Origin: JAOUEA01 sp035711865
Lineage (GTDB): Bacteria > Actinomycetota > UBA4738 > HRBIN12
Assembly: GCA_035711865.1 (NCBI GenBank)
Contig: DASTBT010000111.1
Coordinates: 1-45,990, forward strand
Length of the DNA stretch: 45,990 bases
Direction: 5' to 3'
This document shows, piece by piece, positions 8,417 through 15,099 of this stretch. Every line of letters starts with the position of its first letter. The first letter of the stretch is position 1. The translations under genes were made by a program, and so were the position numbers. The notes below the pieces were generated by a model that saw nothing but the letters and a program-made list of their open reading frames with translations, was not told where the DNA came from and did no database searches.

Positions 8417-8446
8417 GGCACCGCCGATGCTATCCCGGCCTGCGCG

Positions 8447-8452
8447 TACCAT
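8447..8452 (+). promoter_or_regulatory. -10 element (TACCAT) of the adenosine deaminase-family gene
   Basis: TACCAT fits TANNNT and lies 11 nt before the ATG at 8464, so the transcript should have almost no leader. The same hexamer precedes eno, rplY and the reading frame at 12358. No clear -35 is visible. Confidence 0.45.
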
Positions 8453-8463
8453 CGTGGACGACC

Positions 8464-9468
8464 ATGCGCGATCTCCACACGCTTCCCAAGGCCGAGCTGC
8501 ACATCCACCTCGAGGGGTCGATGCGAGTGGAGACCGCACTGGAGCTCGCCGATCGCAACGGCGTCGCGCCACCGTGGGGAGCGGGCGCCGACCGGTGGCG
8601 CTTCGACGGATTCCTGGACTTCATCGATCGCTACATCGCGCTGTGCGACCTGATGACCGAGCTCGACGACTTCGCGCGGGTCGGGCGCGAGGTGGTCGAG
8701 GACCTGGCCGCCAACGGCGTGCGATATGCGGAGGCCGTGTTCACCCCCTCTGCCCATGCCGTGGCCTTCGACGACGACTGGACCTCGCCCATCGAGGCGA
8801 TGCTCGACGGGCTCGCCGCGGGCGGCCGGGATCACGGCACCGTCGTCCGCGTCACCCCCGACGTCGTCCGCGACCTCGGGGTCGAGGCGGCCGAGCGCAC
8901 GCTCGAGGTGGCCCGGAAGTTCGCCGACGACGGCGTCGTGGGCCTGAACTGCGCCGGCAGCGAACGCAGCGAGATCGCCCCGTTCGGCCCCGTGTTCCAC
9001 GCGGCGAAGGACGCGGGGCTCCGCTCGGTTCCGCATGCCGGTGAATGGGCGGGCCCCGAGAACGTCTGGCAGACGCTCGAGCACTTCCTGCCCGACCGCA
9101 TCGGTCACGGCGTCCGGGCGATCGAGGACCCGCGGCTGGTCGAGCGCCTCGCCACCGACGCGATCCCGCTCGAGGTCTCGCCGATCTCCAACGTCGCCAC
9201 GGGGGTGTACCCGTCGCTCGAACAGCACCCGTTCCTGCGGCTGCGCGACGCGGGCATCGTGGTCACGCTGAACTCCGACGACCCCCCCATGTTCGGCGCG
9301 TGGATCGGCGATGTCTTCGAGGCGTCCCGTCGGGCATGGGGACTCTCCGACGACGCGCTCGCCGAGATCGCGAGGGCCGGGGTGCGGTGCTCGTTCGCCG
9401 ACGACGCGACGAAAGCCGCGATCCAGGGCGAGATCGACGTATGGCTCGCCGAACCACGCCCGAGCTGA
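8464..9468 (+). CDS. add: Adenosine deaminase-family amidohydrolase
   Basis: This encodes 334 aa, the usual length. All zinc and catalytic motifs are present: H13-I-H15 in ELHIHLEGS, the HAGEW segment (H191, E194), RIGHG, and NSDDPPMFG with D272 and D273. The family deaminates adenosine to inosine in purine salvage. Actinobacterial members of the same fold also act on aminodeoxyfutalosine in menaquinone synthesis or on adenine, so the substrate is open. The start follows a short-leader promoter rather than a ribosome-binding site, and it lies 47 bp beyond the oppositely oriented tRNA-Leu. Cytosolic and monocistronic. Confidence 0.9.
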   Translation: MRDLHTLPKAELHIHLEGSMRVETALELADRNGVAPPWGAGADRWRFDGFLDFIDRYIALCDLMTELDDFARVGREVVEDLAANGVRYAEAVFTPSAHAVAFDDDWTSPIEAMLDGLAAGGRDHGTVVRVTPDVVRDLGVEAAERTLEVARKFADDGVVGLNCAGSERSEIAPFGPVFHAAKDAGLRSVPHAGEWAGPENVWQTLEHFLPDRIGHGVRAIEDPRLVERLATDAIPLEVSPISNVATGVYPSLEQHPFLRLRDAGIVVTLNSDDPPMFGAWIGDVFEASRRAWGLSDDALAEIARAGVRCSFADDATKAAIQGEIDVWLAEPRPS

Positions 9469-9519
9469 TACCGCCTTCCGGGTACCCAGCGGCTCCCCCA
9501 GAGGGCCGATATCTCGTGC

Positions 9520-9966
9520 ATGCCACTTCGAGGCACAGACGAGCGCGGCTTCTCGATGATCGAGCTCATGGTCGTCGTGCTGATCATCGGCGTGCTGCTC
9601 GCGATCGCGCTGCCGGTCTTCCTGGGGGCGCAGCGACGGGCGAACGACGGGGCGGTGAAGACCGACGTGAGGAACACCTTCCTCGCCGAACGCGTGTACT
9701 TCGCCGACGGCCAGACCTACACACAGGACCCGGCGGTGCTCGAGACGATCGAGTCCGCGCTCGACTACGCGCCCGGCGACACCCCGGTGGCGAGCGGGCA
9801 GATCTACGTGCACGTGCACATGGTCACCAACGAGCTGTTCGTCTCTGGCAGGAGCCGCTCGGGCACGTGCTTCTACATCCGCGAGATCGACGGCGATGGC
9901 GCCGAGTACGCGACGTCGGCGGGCTGCGGGGTAGCCGACGTGCAGACCTACACGTCGAACTGGTAA
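9520..9966 (+). CDS. Type IV pilin-like protein (class III signal)
   Basis: This encodes 148 aa. A short basic leader ends in RG before FSMIELMVVVLIIGVLLAIA. Cleavage by prepilin peptidase after G10 would leave F11 as the N-methylated residue, with E15 as the conserved Glu5 of pilins. The hydrophobic helix is followed by QRRANDGAVKTDVRN and a globular domain with two Cys near the C-terminus (TCFYIRE and SAGCGV), the expected disulfide loop. No pilus assembly gene (pilB, pilC, pilD) is nearby, so it must use machinery encoded elsewhere. Confidence 0.88.
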   Translation: MPLRGTDERGFSMIELMVVVLIIGVLLAIALPVFLGAQRRANDGAVKTDVRNTFLAERVYFADGQTYTQDPAVLETIESALDYAPGDTPVASGQIYVHVHMVTNELFVSGRSRSGTCFYIREIDGDGAEYATSAGCGVADVQTYTSNW

Positions 9967-10003
9967 CCGCGCCGCCGTCCGACGGCCGAACGACGGGCGG
10001 GAC

Positions 10004-10867
10004 CTACGCCGGGCGTTCGTCGATCGTGACGGAGTCGATGTAGACCGCCTCGGTGGGCACGCTCATCTCCCCCGGGATGCCGGGGTTCTCGCTGCCCGGG
10101 ACCTTGCCGATGCGCCGCACGACCCCGAGCCCGTCGGTGACCTCGCCGAAGATCGTGAACTCGCCGGCGCCGGCCCCGGGGTCGAGCTGCGGGGTGGGCG
10201 CGAGCGTCACGAAGAACTGGCTGCCGTTCGTGCCGGGGCCGCTGTTCGCGTACGCGAGCAGCCCGGGCGCGTCGAACGTGCGGTCGGGCGAGGTCTCGAT
10301 GTCGAAGGAGTACCCGGGCCCGCCGGAGCCGTCGCCGAGCGGATCGCCTCCCTGGATCACGAAGCCGGGCACGATCCGATGGAACGTGAGCCCGTCGTAG
10401 AAGCCCTGCCCGGCGAGGAAGACGAAGCTGTTCACCGCCTGCGGCGCGATGTCGGGCCGCAGGAGCACATCGAACTCGCCGCACGACGTCGCGATCGCGG
10501 CCGTGTACGTGGCCGAAGCGTCGATCGTCATGGGCGGCGGCCCGGCGAACTGCGGCCGCTTCCCGCCGGCCTCCGGGGGGACCTCACCGCCGCACGCCAC
10601 GGTCGCAGGCGGCTCCGCCACGGGCTCGACCGTGCCCGACCTCGTGCCGGGCTCGCCGTCGGGCGTCGCCGAGGCGGTCGCGGTCGGCTGCGCCTCGCCG
10701 TCGTCGCCCCCGGTCAGGATCGTGTACCCCACGACCAGCAACGCGAGCCCCGCGATGCCCCCGACGATGCCCAACGTGATGTCTCGGCGGCGCTTGGCCG
10801 CCTGCCGCTCGGCCTGGCGACGCGCCGCCAACCTGGCGAGCTGCTTGTCCCTGGAGCGCTTCGACAT
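10004..10867 (-). CDS. Membrane-anchored cyclophilin-type peptidyl-prolyl isomerase
   Basis: This encodes 287 aa. A basic N-terminus (1-29) precedes one membrane segment at 30-52, a Pro/Thr/Ala-rich linker (53-110) and a cyclophilin domain (about 118-284). FHRIVPGFVIQGGDP holds the catalytic Arg (R164) and Gln (Q172), and NGSQFF is at 214-219. The enzyme speeds cis-trans isomerisation of prolyl bonds in proteins outside the membrane. It starts 13 nt after the Ppx/DUF501 stop, so the two form an operon. Together with the PpiC lipoprotein at 19100-20188, the block encodes two extracytoplasmic foldases. Confidence 0.92.
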   Translation of the reverse strand: MSKRSRDKQLARLAARRQAERQAAKRRRDITLGIVGGIAGLALLVVGYTILTGGDDGEAQPTATASATPDGEPGTRSGTVEPVAEPPATVACGGEVPPEAGGKRPQFAGPPPMTIDASATYTAAIATSCGEFDVLLRPDIAPQAVNSFVFLAGQGFYDGLTFHRIVPGFVIQGGDPLGDGSGGPGYSFDIETSPDRTFDAPGLLAYANSGPGTNGSQFFVTLAPTPQLDPGAGAGEFTIFGEVTDGLGVVRRIGKVPGSENPGIPGEMSVPTEAVYIDSVTIDERPA

Positions 10868-10880
10868 CCGGCGGCAGAGA

Positions 10881-12305
10881 CTACCGGTCGAGCATCTCGA
10901 GGGCCAAGCCGTCGAGGATGTCGGACTCGCTGACGAGCGCCCGCTCGATGCCGAACCGGCGCATCGTGGCCACGAGGATCTCGGCGCCGGCGACGATCAC
11001 GTCGCCGCGTCCGGGCGCCATGACCGGAAGGGCTGCACGCTCCGCGTTCGTCATCCGGGCGAGGACGTCGCGCACCTGCTCGGCGCGATCGCGCGCGAGC
11101 CACGTGCGATGGATCCGATCCGGGTCGTAGCGTTCGAGTCCGAGCGCGATCGCCTGCACGGTGGTGGCGGTGCCCGCGACCGCGACGAACGTACGGGCGC
11201 CGGCGACCGGCACCGTCGCCTCGACCTCGTCGAGCACGGCGGCGACATCGGCTTCCATGGCATCGAGCTCGGTGGCGGTGGATGGATCGAGCCGCAGATG
11301 CCGCTCGGTCATGCGCACGCTGCCCATGCGCGTCGAGATCGAACGCTCGGCCGCCCCCGGCCGGGAACCGATCACCAACTCGGTCGACCCGCCCCCGATG
11401 TCCTGCACGAGGAAGGGTCCGTCGGCAGCGTCGAGTCCATGGGTACCACCGAGGAACGAGAGGGCGGCTTCCTGCTCTCCGCTGATCACCTCGAGATCCG
11501 AACCGGAGAGGTCCCGCACCGCTGCCGCGTACTCCTCGCGGTTCGCGGCATCACGGATCGCGCTCGTGGCGCCGACCCGGATGCGTTCGGCGCCGACTGC
11601 ACGGGCCCGGCGGCAGAACGTTCCCAGCACCTCGATCGTGCGACTGAGCGCCTCGGGGTCGAGCCGGCCCGTGCGATCGACGTGGCGGCCCAGCCGCGTG
11701 ATCACCATGTCGCGCGCGAGCTCGGTCGGAGCTTCGCCCGGGACCCCACCTGGCTCGAGCACCAGCAGGCGGATCGAGTTCGTGCCCTGGTCGATCGCGG
11801 CCACGCGCCCCGACCGCCCCTCGGCGTGCACCGGCTCGACGTGTTCGGCCGTCCATGCACCCACCGGGTCGTCGCCGCCGGCCAGCCGGTACGCGTAGTG
11901 CGCATGCAGGCACTTGATGCCCATGGCCGTTCCCGCCACACCGCCCCACTCGCCCGCCTCGGCCACATCGGCGGCTCGGTCACGCGCGTACGAGGCGTGC
12001 GCGGCCTCCACGGCTTCCCGAAACCCGATGTCGATGCGCAGACGATCGTTGAGCCGGCCGATGGCACCGTCGGACTCGACACGCGAGACCGCCTTGACAG
12101 CGTCGGGACACGTGAGCCAGTACGTGGTGGGGAAGGGATCGCCGTGCGCATCGAGCGGTGCGTTCCGGATCACGAGCGGATGCCCGCCGGTGCATCGCGC
12201 CACGACGACGAACGGGGTGGTGGGCTCACGCCCAAGCTGCTCCCGCACGGCCTCGAGATCGGCGGCTCGCAGCTCCCGCTGTTCCGTCGGCATCGGCTCG
12301 GTCAT
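10881..12305 (-). CDS. DUF501-Ppx/GppA phosphatase fusion
   Basis: This encodes 474 aa from the ATG at 12305; an ATG at 12314 is also possible. Residues about 10-160 match DUF501, including the Cys/His cluster KCLHAHYA (C132, H134, H136). Residues about 167-470 are the exopolyphosphatase/pppGpp phosphatase domain, with DQGTNSIRLL at 172-181, GEQEAALSFLG and VQDIGGGSTELV as phosphate- and nucleotide-binding motifs. In mycobacteria DUF501 and ppx2 are separate neighbours downstream of eno and the ftsB-like gene; here they are one polypeptide. The Ppx part would degrade polyphosphate or pppGpp. The role of DUF501 is unknown. No stop or frameshift signal is visible at the junction. Confidence 0.9.
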   Translation of the reverse strand: MTEPMPTEQRELRAADLEAVREQLGREPTTPFVVVARCTGGHPLVIRNAPLDAHGDPFPTTYWLTCPDAVKAVSRVESDGAIGRLNDRLRIDIGFREAVEAAHASYARDRAADVAEAGEWGGVAGTAMGIKCLHAHYAYRLAGGDDPVGAWTAEHVEPVHAEGRSGRVAAIDQGTNSIRLLVLEPGGVPGEAPTELARDMVITRLGRHVDRTGRLDPEALSRTIEVLGTFCRRARAVGAERIRVGATSAIRDAANREEYAAAVRDLSGSDLEVISGEQEAALSFLGGTHGLDAADGPFLVQDIGGGSTELVIGSRPGAAERSISTRMGSVRMTERHLRLDPSTATELDAMEADVAAVLDEVEATVPVAGARTFVAVAGTATTVQAIALGLERYDPDRIHRTWLARDRAEQVRDVLARMTNAERAALPVMAPGRGDVIVAGAEILVATMRRFGIERALVSESDILDGLALEMLDR

Positions 12306-12357
12306 GGCGGACATGTTCCCAGGGCCGGGCCTTCCGGGGGGCGCGTACCATCGCCGG

Positions 12358-12426
12358 ATGCTGTTCGATCGCCGCACCTCGGCGGGTATCGCCGGCGGGT
12401 CCTTCACCTCGACGGCGCGCCGATGA
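12358..12426 (+). other. 22-codon leader reading frame before the GNAT gene
   Basis: The frame starts at ATG 12358, six nt after a TACCAT -10 (12346-12351), so its transcript would be leaderless. It ends in a TGA that overlaps the ATG of the acetyltransferase (ATGA at 12423-12426). The peptide begins MLFDRRTSAGIAGGS, which resembles the N-terminus of ASCH-like proteins, so it may be a remnant. It may also serve to couple translation of the GNAT gene, which has no ribosome-binding site of its own. Confidence 0.35.
12363..12389 (+). promoter_or_regulatory. Possible second SigF/SigB-like promoter of the GNAT gene
   Basis: GTTC at 12363-12366 and GGGTAT at 12384-12389 are spaced by 17 nt, close to the stress-sigma consensus but with an imperfect -35. 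It would start transcription just before the ATG at 12423. It overlaps the leader frame, so only one of the two readings may be real. Confidence 0.25.
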
Positions 12427-12980
12427 CGCGAGACGCGGGCTTCACCTCGATCGCGACCGAGCGGCTGAGGCTGCGACGGTTCTCACCCCGCGATGTGTCC
12501 GCCTTCCATGCCTACCGGGCGGACCCCGGCGTGGCGCGCTACCAGTCGTGGCGCGACTACACGCACGAGCAGGCGAAGCGCTTCGTCGAGCAGCTGGCGC
12601 GCACCGACCCCGGCGTGCGCGGGAAACCCTTCCAGTTCGCCGTGGCCCTGGTCGCGGACGACGCGCTGGTCGGAGACTGCATGCTCGCGATCGGCGCGGG
12701 CGACCCACCGAACGCCGAGATCGGGTACACGATCGCGCCGTCGCATCAGGGACGGGGGTTCGCCACCGAGGCGGTCATCGGCCTGCTCTCGTACGCGTTC
12801 GGGACCCACGGCGTCGGAACGGTCACGGCCGTGACCGACACACGAAACGCCGCCTCGAGCGCGGTGGCCGAGCGTGTCGGCATGAGCTTGGTGGGCACCG
12901 TTCGCACGACGTTCAAGGACGAACCGTGCGAGGAGGCCACCTACGAGATCACGCGTGACCGGTGGGGTTCGCGCGGGTGA
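12423..12980 (+). CDS. GNAT N-acetyltransferase (RimJ/RimL type)
   Basis: This encodes 185 aa. The N-terminus TERLRLRRFSPRDV is the usual RimJ/RimL-like opening. APSHQGRGFATEAV near residue 102 is the acetyl-CoA pyrophosphate-binding motif, and NAASSAVAERVGM is the conserved helix after it. Such enzymes acetylate protein N-termini, antibiotics or small amines; the substrate is unknown. The gene is on the plus strand, inserted into a minus-strand housekeeping block, and its 3' end is only 10 bp from the S1 protein stop. Translation probably depends on the overlapping leader frame. Confidence 0.85.
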   Translation: MTRDAGFTSIATERLRLRRFSPRDVSAFHAYRADPGVARYQSWRDYTHEQAKRFVEQLARTDPGVRGKPFQFAVALVADDALVGDCMLAIGAGDPPNAEIGYTIAPSHQGRGFATEAVIGLLSYAFGTHGVGTVTAVTDTRNAASSAVAERVGMSLVGTVRTTFKDEPCEEATYEITRDRWGSRG

Positions 12981-12990
12981 GTCCGGACCG

Positions 12991-13428
12991 CTACTTGCGC
13001 TTGTGCTCGACCGCGCGTTTGTAATCGACCAGGCGTTCCTCGCTCTGGCGCATGAACTTCTTGAGCATCTGCTCGAACTCGGGGTCGGACCCGCGCCGCG
13101 GCCGGGGCGGGGCGGGGTCCTGCAACGCCTTGATCGAGAGGTCGATCTTGCCGTCTTCCTTGATCGCCCGAACCTTGGCCTGCACGACGTCTCCCTCGCG
13201 GAGGTGATCGTGCACGTCCTTGACGTAGTTGCGGTCGATCTCGGAGATGTGGACCAATCCGAGGCGGCCATCCTCGAGCTTGAGGAACGCTCCATACGGC
13301 GTGATGCGTTCGACGGTGCCGTCGACCACCGCGCCCATCTCGATCTCAGCGATGTCTGCCTTCCCCTTTCCCTTGCGATCCCGGCGTTTCCGGGACAGGC
13401 GGTCAGTCTGCGCGAAACCCCGATGCAC
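12991..13428 (-). CDS. S1-domain RNA-binding protein (YabR/GSP13-like)
   Basis: This encodes up to 145 aa. One S1 OB-fold spans about residues 30-100, with GAVVDGTVERITPYGAFL, GLVHISEID and KVRAIKEDGKIDLSIK in the canonical order. It is flanked by a Lys-rich N-terminus and a basic, helical C-terminal tail. In Bacillus the similar YabR lies beside divIC; here the ftsB/divIC-type gene is 1.2 kb away across two plus-strand inserts, so the association is old. Such proteins bind RNA or ribosomes. The start is uncertain: the ATG at 13428 has no clear ribosome-binding site, and an internal ATG at 13338 would leave only the S1 domain. Confidence 0.85.
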   Translation of the reverse strand: MHRGFAQTDRLSRKRRDRKGKGKADIAEIEMGAVVDGTVERITPYGAFLKLEDGRLGLVHISEIDRNYVKDVHDHLREGDVVQAKVRAIKEDGKIDLSIKALQDPAPPRPRRGSDPEFEQMLKKFMRQSEERLVDYKRAVEHKRK

Positions 13429-13504
13429 GTCAATCGAACGAGTCGGGACGATGGCCTCCTGGCGCCGGGCAGGGGTTGGCGAGCATCCCCGGCGTGGGAA
13501 CCGT

Positions 13505-13524
13505 CCGTCAACCTAGGTTGACGG
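13505..13524. promoter_or_regulatory. Perfect 20-bp palindrome, probable operator
   Basis: The half-site CCGTCAACCT is followed directly by its exact reverse complement AGGTTGACGG. The right half contains the -35 hexamer (TTGACG) of the HTH gene promoter, so a dimer bound here would block RNA polymerase. Perfect symmetry over 20 bp is most unlikely by chance. Confidence 0.7.
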
Positions 13525-13547
13525 CGCCCCAGACGGTCGCATAGGTT
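13518..13547 (+). promoter_or_regulatory. Leaderless promoter of the small HTH gene
   Basis: TTGACG at 13518-13523, an 18-nt spacer and TAGGTT at 13542-13547 are followed after 6 nt by the ATG at 13554. The start codon therefore coincides with the expected transcription start. There is no ribosome-binding site. Confidence 0.65.
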
Positions 13548-13553
13548 GCGCAC

Positions 13554-13766
13554 ATGGAGACCCTGAAGGACGCCGCCTACGAACCCGACGATCCGCTGGC
13601 CGCGTTGGCGGCGGTCGCGAGGCGGCGGCGTGAGCTGGAGGTCGAGGAGTACCACCACATGCTCCGCGCCAGGGCTGCCGGCGTCAGCTTGCGGGGCATC
13701 GCCGCCGCGCTCGGCGTCAGCAAGCAGGCGGTACACAAGAAATTCGCGCGACGCGCCTCCGGCTGA
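13554..13766 (+). CDS. Small helix-turn-helix protein, probably self-regulating
   Basis: This encodes 70 aa. The first half is an acidic-to-basic helix (RRRRELEVEEYHHML), and the second half is an HTH of the kind GVSLRGIAAALGVSKQAVHKKF at about residues 43-64. Short proteins of this shape are common in actinobacteria and mostly uncharacterised. It is transcribed from a leaderless promoter whose -35 lies in a perfect palindrome, so binding of its own dimer there is the simplest reading. The next gene starts 8 nt downstream, so this protein and the GNAT enzyme are one unit. Confidence 0.75.
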   Translation: METLKDAAYEPDDPLAALAAVARRRRELEVEEYHHMLRARAAGVSLRGIAAALGVSKQAVHKKFARRASG

Positions 13767-13773
13767 CACGCGG

Positions 13774-14631
13774 ATGGAGGTCGTCGCCCTTCCCGACGCC
13801 GCCGCGTTCCTCCGGGACGCGGGGCCCCTGCTGGGGAAGGACCCGGCCGCGAACAACCTCGCGCTCGGCATCGCGCAGCGGCTCGTGGACCGCCCGGACG
13901 CCTACGACGAGGCGTTCTTCTGGACGGCGGAGCACGACGGAGCGGTCGTCGGCGCCGCGCTCGTGACGCCGCCCTACCCCGCGGTCCTCGCCGATCCGCT
14001 CGACGTCGGAGCCGTCCCGGCGCTCGTCGCCGCGCTCACCGAGGCCCGACCGGGACTTCCGGGGGTGACGGCGAACGAGCCGTGGGCGAGCCGGTTCGCC
14101 CACGCGTGGACCGCCGCCACCGGAGCGCCCTGGCGGCTTGCCGTCGGGCAGGGCGTATTCGTGCTGACCTCCCTCGAGCCTTCTCGCCCCACCGCCGGCG
14201 CACCTCGGCCCGCCACGGAAAAGGACCGAAGCCTGCTCACCGCGTGGTTCCGTGCGTTCGAGCGTGAGGCGCTGCAGGCGACCATCCGCGACGAAGGCTT
14301 CGCCGACCGGGACCTCTCGGCGCGCCTGGGCCAAGGGGAGACGGCCGGACTCATGATCTGGGAAGACGAGGGAACGCCCGTCTCGCTCACCGGCTGGAGC
14401 CGCATCCCCGGGGGCGCCCGCATCGGCCCGGTGTATACCCCGCCCGAACACCGAGGTCGCGGCTACGCCTCGAACCTCGTGGCTCACGCCAGCGCCGAGA
14501 TGCTCTCCGGGGGTGCCGAGGCGTGCTTCCTCTACACCGACCTCGGCAACCCGACGTCGAACGCGATCTACCGCCGGCTGGGCTACGAGCAGATCGCGGA
14601 ATCCTCGATGATCGCGTTCGGCGACGCGTGA
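13774..14631 (+). CDS. GNAT N-acetyltransferase with extra N-terminal domain
   Basis: This encodes 285 aa. The C-terminal half is a GNAT domain with PPEHRGRGYASNLVAH (near residue 227) as the CoA-binding loop, and NPTSNAIYRRLGY as the conserved acceptor helix and strand. The N-terminal half (DPAANNLALGIAQRL onwards) looks like a degenerate GNAT fold, as in other double-GNAT actinobacterial enzymes. It is probably co-transcribed with the small HTH gene, 8 nt upstream. Its stop is 24 bp from that of ftsB. The substrate is unknown. Confidence 0.85.
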   Translation: MEVVALPDAAAFLRDAGPLLGKDPAANNLALGIAQRLVDRPDAYDEAFFWTAEHDGAVVGAALVTPPYPAVLADPLDVGAVPALVAALTEARPGLPGVTANEPWASRFAHAWTAATGAPWRLAVGQGVFVLTSLEPSRPTAGAPRPATEKDRSLLTAWFRAFEREALQATIRDEGFADRDLSARLGQGETAGLMIWEDEGTPVSLTGWSRIPGGARIGPVYTPPEHRGRGYASNLVAHASAEMLSGGAEACFLYTDLGNPTSNAIYRRLGYEQIAESSMIAFGDA

Positions 14632-14655
14632 GGTCAGCGGGGTTCGCCCGGGGCG

Positions 14656-15096
14656 TCAGCAGCGGTTGGCCGGCGGAGGACCGTGCTTGGGCACCATGAC
14701 GAACGCCGTCTCGCCGGGACGCACCATGCCGAGGCACTCGCGGGCGAGCCGCTCCAGATAGCCGGGATCGTTGAGCTGGTCGATGCGGGCTTCCAGCCGG
14801 GCGTTCCGGCGACCGAGGTCGTCGGCCTGGCGCTCGAGCTGCCCCAGGGTGTCCCGCTGATCGATCAGGGTTCGCAGCGGCGCGACCGCGAGCGTGAGCA
14901 GGATCAGCGAGACCACGGCGAGCACTGCGGCCCGGGCGGTGAGCCGAGGGTGCGAGATGCCCCCACGGGCGAGCTCGTGCCGACCGTTCTCGCGGCGCCA
15001 CGAGGTCTCGCGACGCGCACCGGACCGGTGGGCCGCCGAGGCATCGCGCGATGCGCTCCTCGTCGCGGCGGTCGGGGAAGGGACCGCTGAGCTCAT
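14656..15096 (-). CDS. ftsB: FtsB/DivIC-type septum formation initiator
   Basis: This encodes 146 aa. A basic, Ser/Arg-rich cytoplasmic tail (1-53) precedes one membrane segment (54-74) and a coiled coil (about 80-110) with Leu, Arg and Asp heptads. The family signature YLERLARECLGMVRPGE is at 113-129. The protein bridges FtsL and FtsQ in the divisome at the septum. It starts 3 nt after the eno stop, which fixes the start and shows co-transcription, the same order as in mycobacteria (eno, then the ftsB-like gene). The C-terminal tail is short. Confidence 0.9.
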   Translation of the reverse strand: MSSAVPSPTAATRSASRDASAAHRSGARRETSWRRENGRHELARGGISHPRLTARAAVLAVVSLILLTLAVAPLRTLIDQRDTLGQLERQADDLGRRNARLEARIDQLNDPGYLERLARECLGMVRPGETAFVMVPKHGPPPANRC

Positions 15097-15099
15097 GTC

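Noticed and set aside
9960..10003. Terminator between the pilin and the cyclophilin genes
   Set aside because: Only interrupted 5-6 bp stems (for example GCCGTC/GACGGC with a one-base loop) can be drawn, which is not convincing.
13441..13511. Divergent minus-strand promoter using the left half of the palindrome as its -35
   Set aside because: The left half does contain TTGACG on the minus strand, but no TANNNT hexamer lies 16-19 nt downstream.
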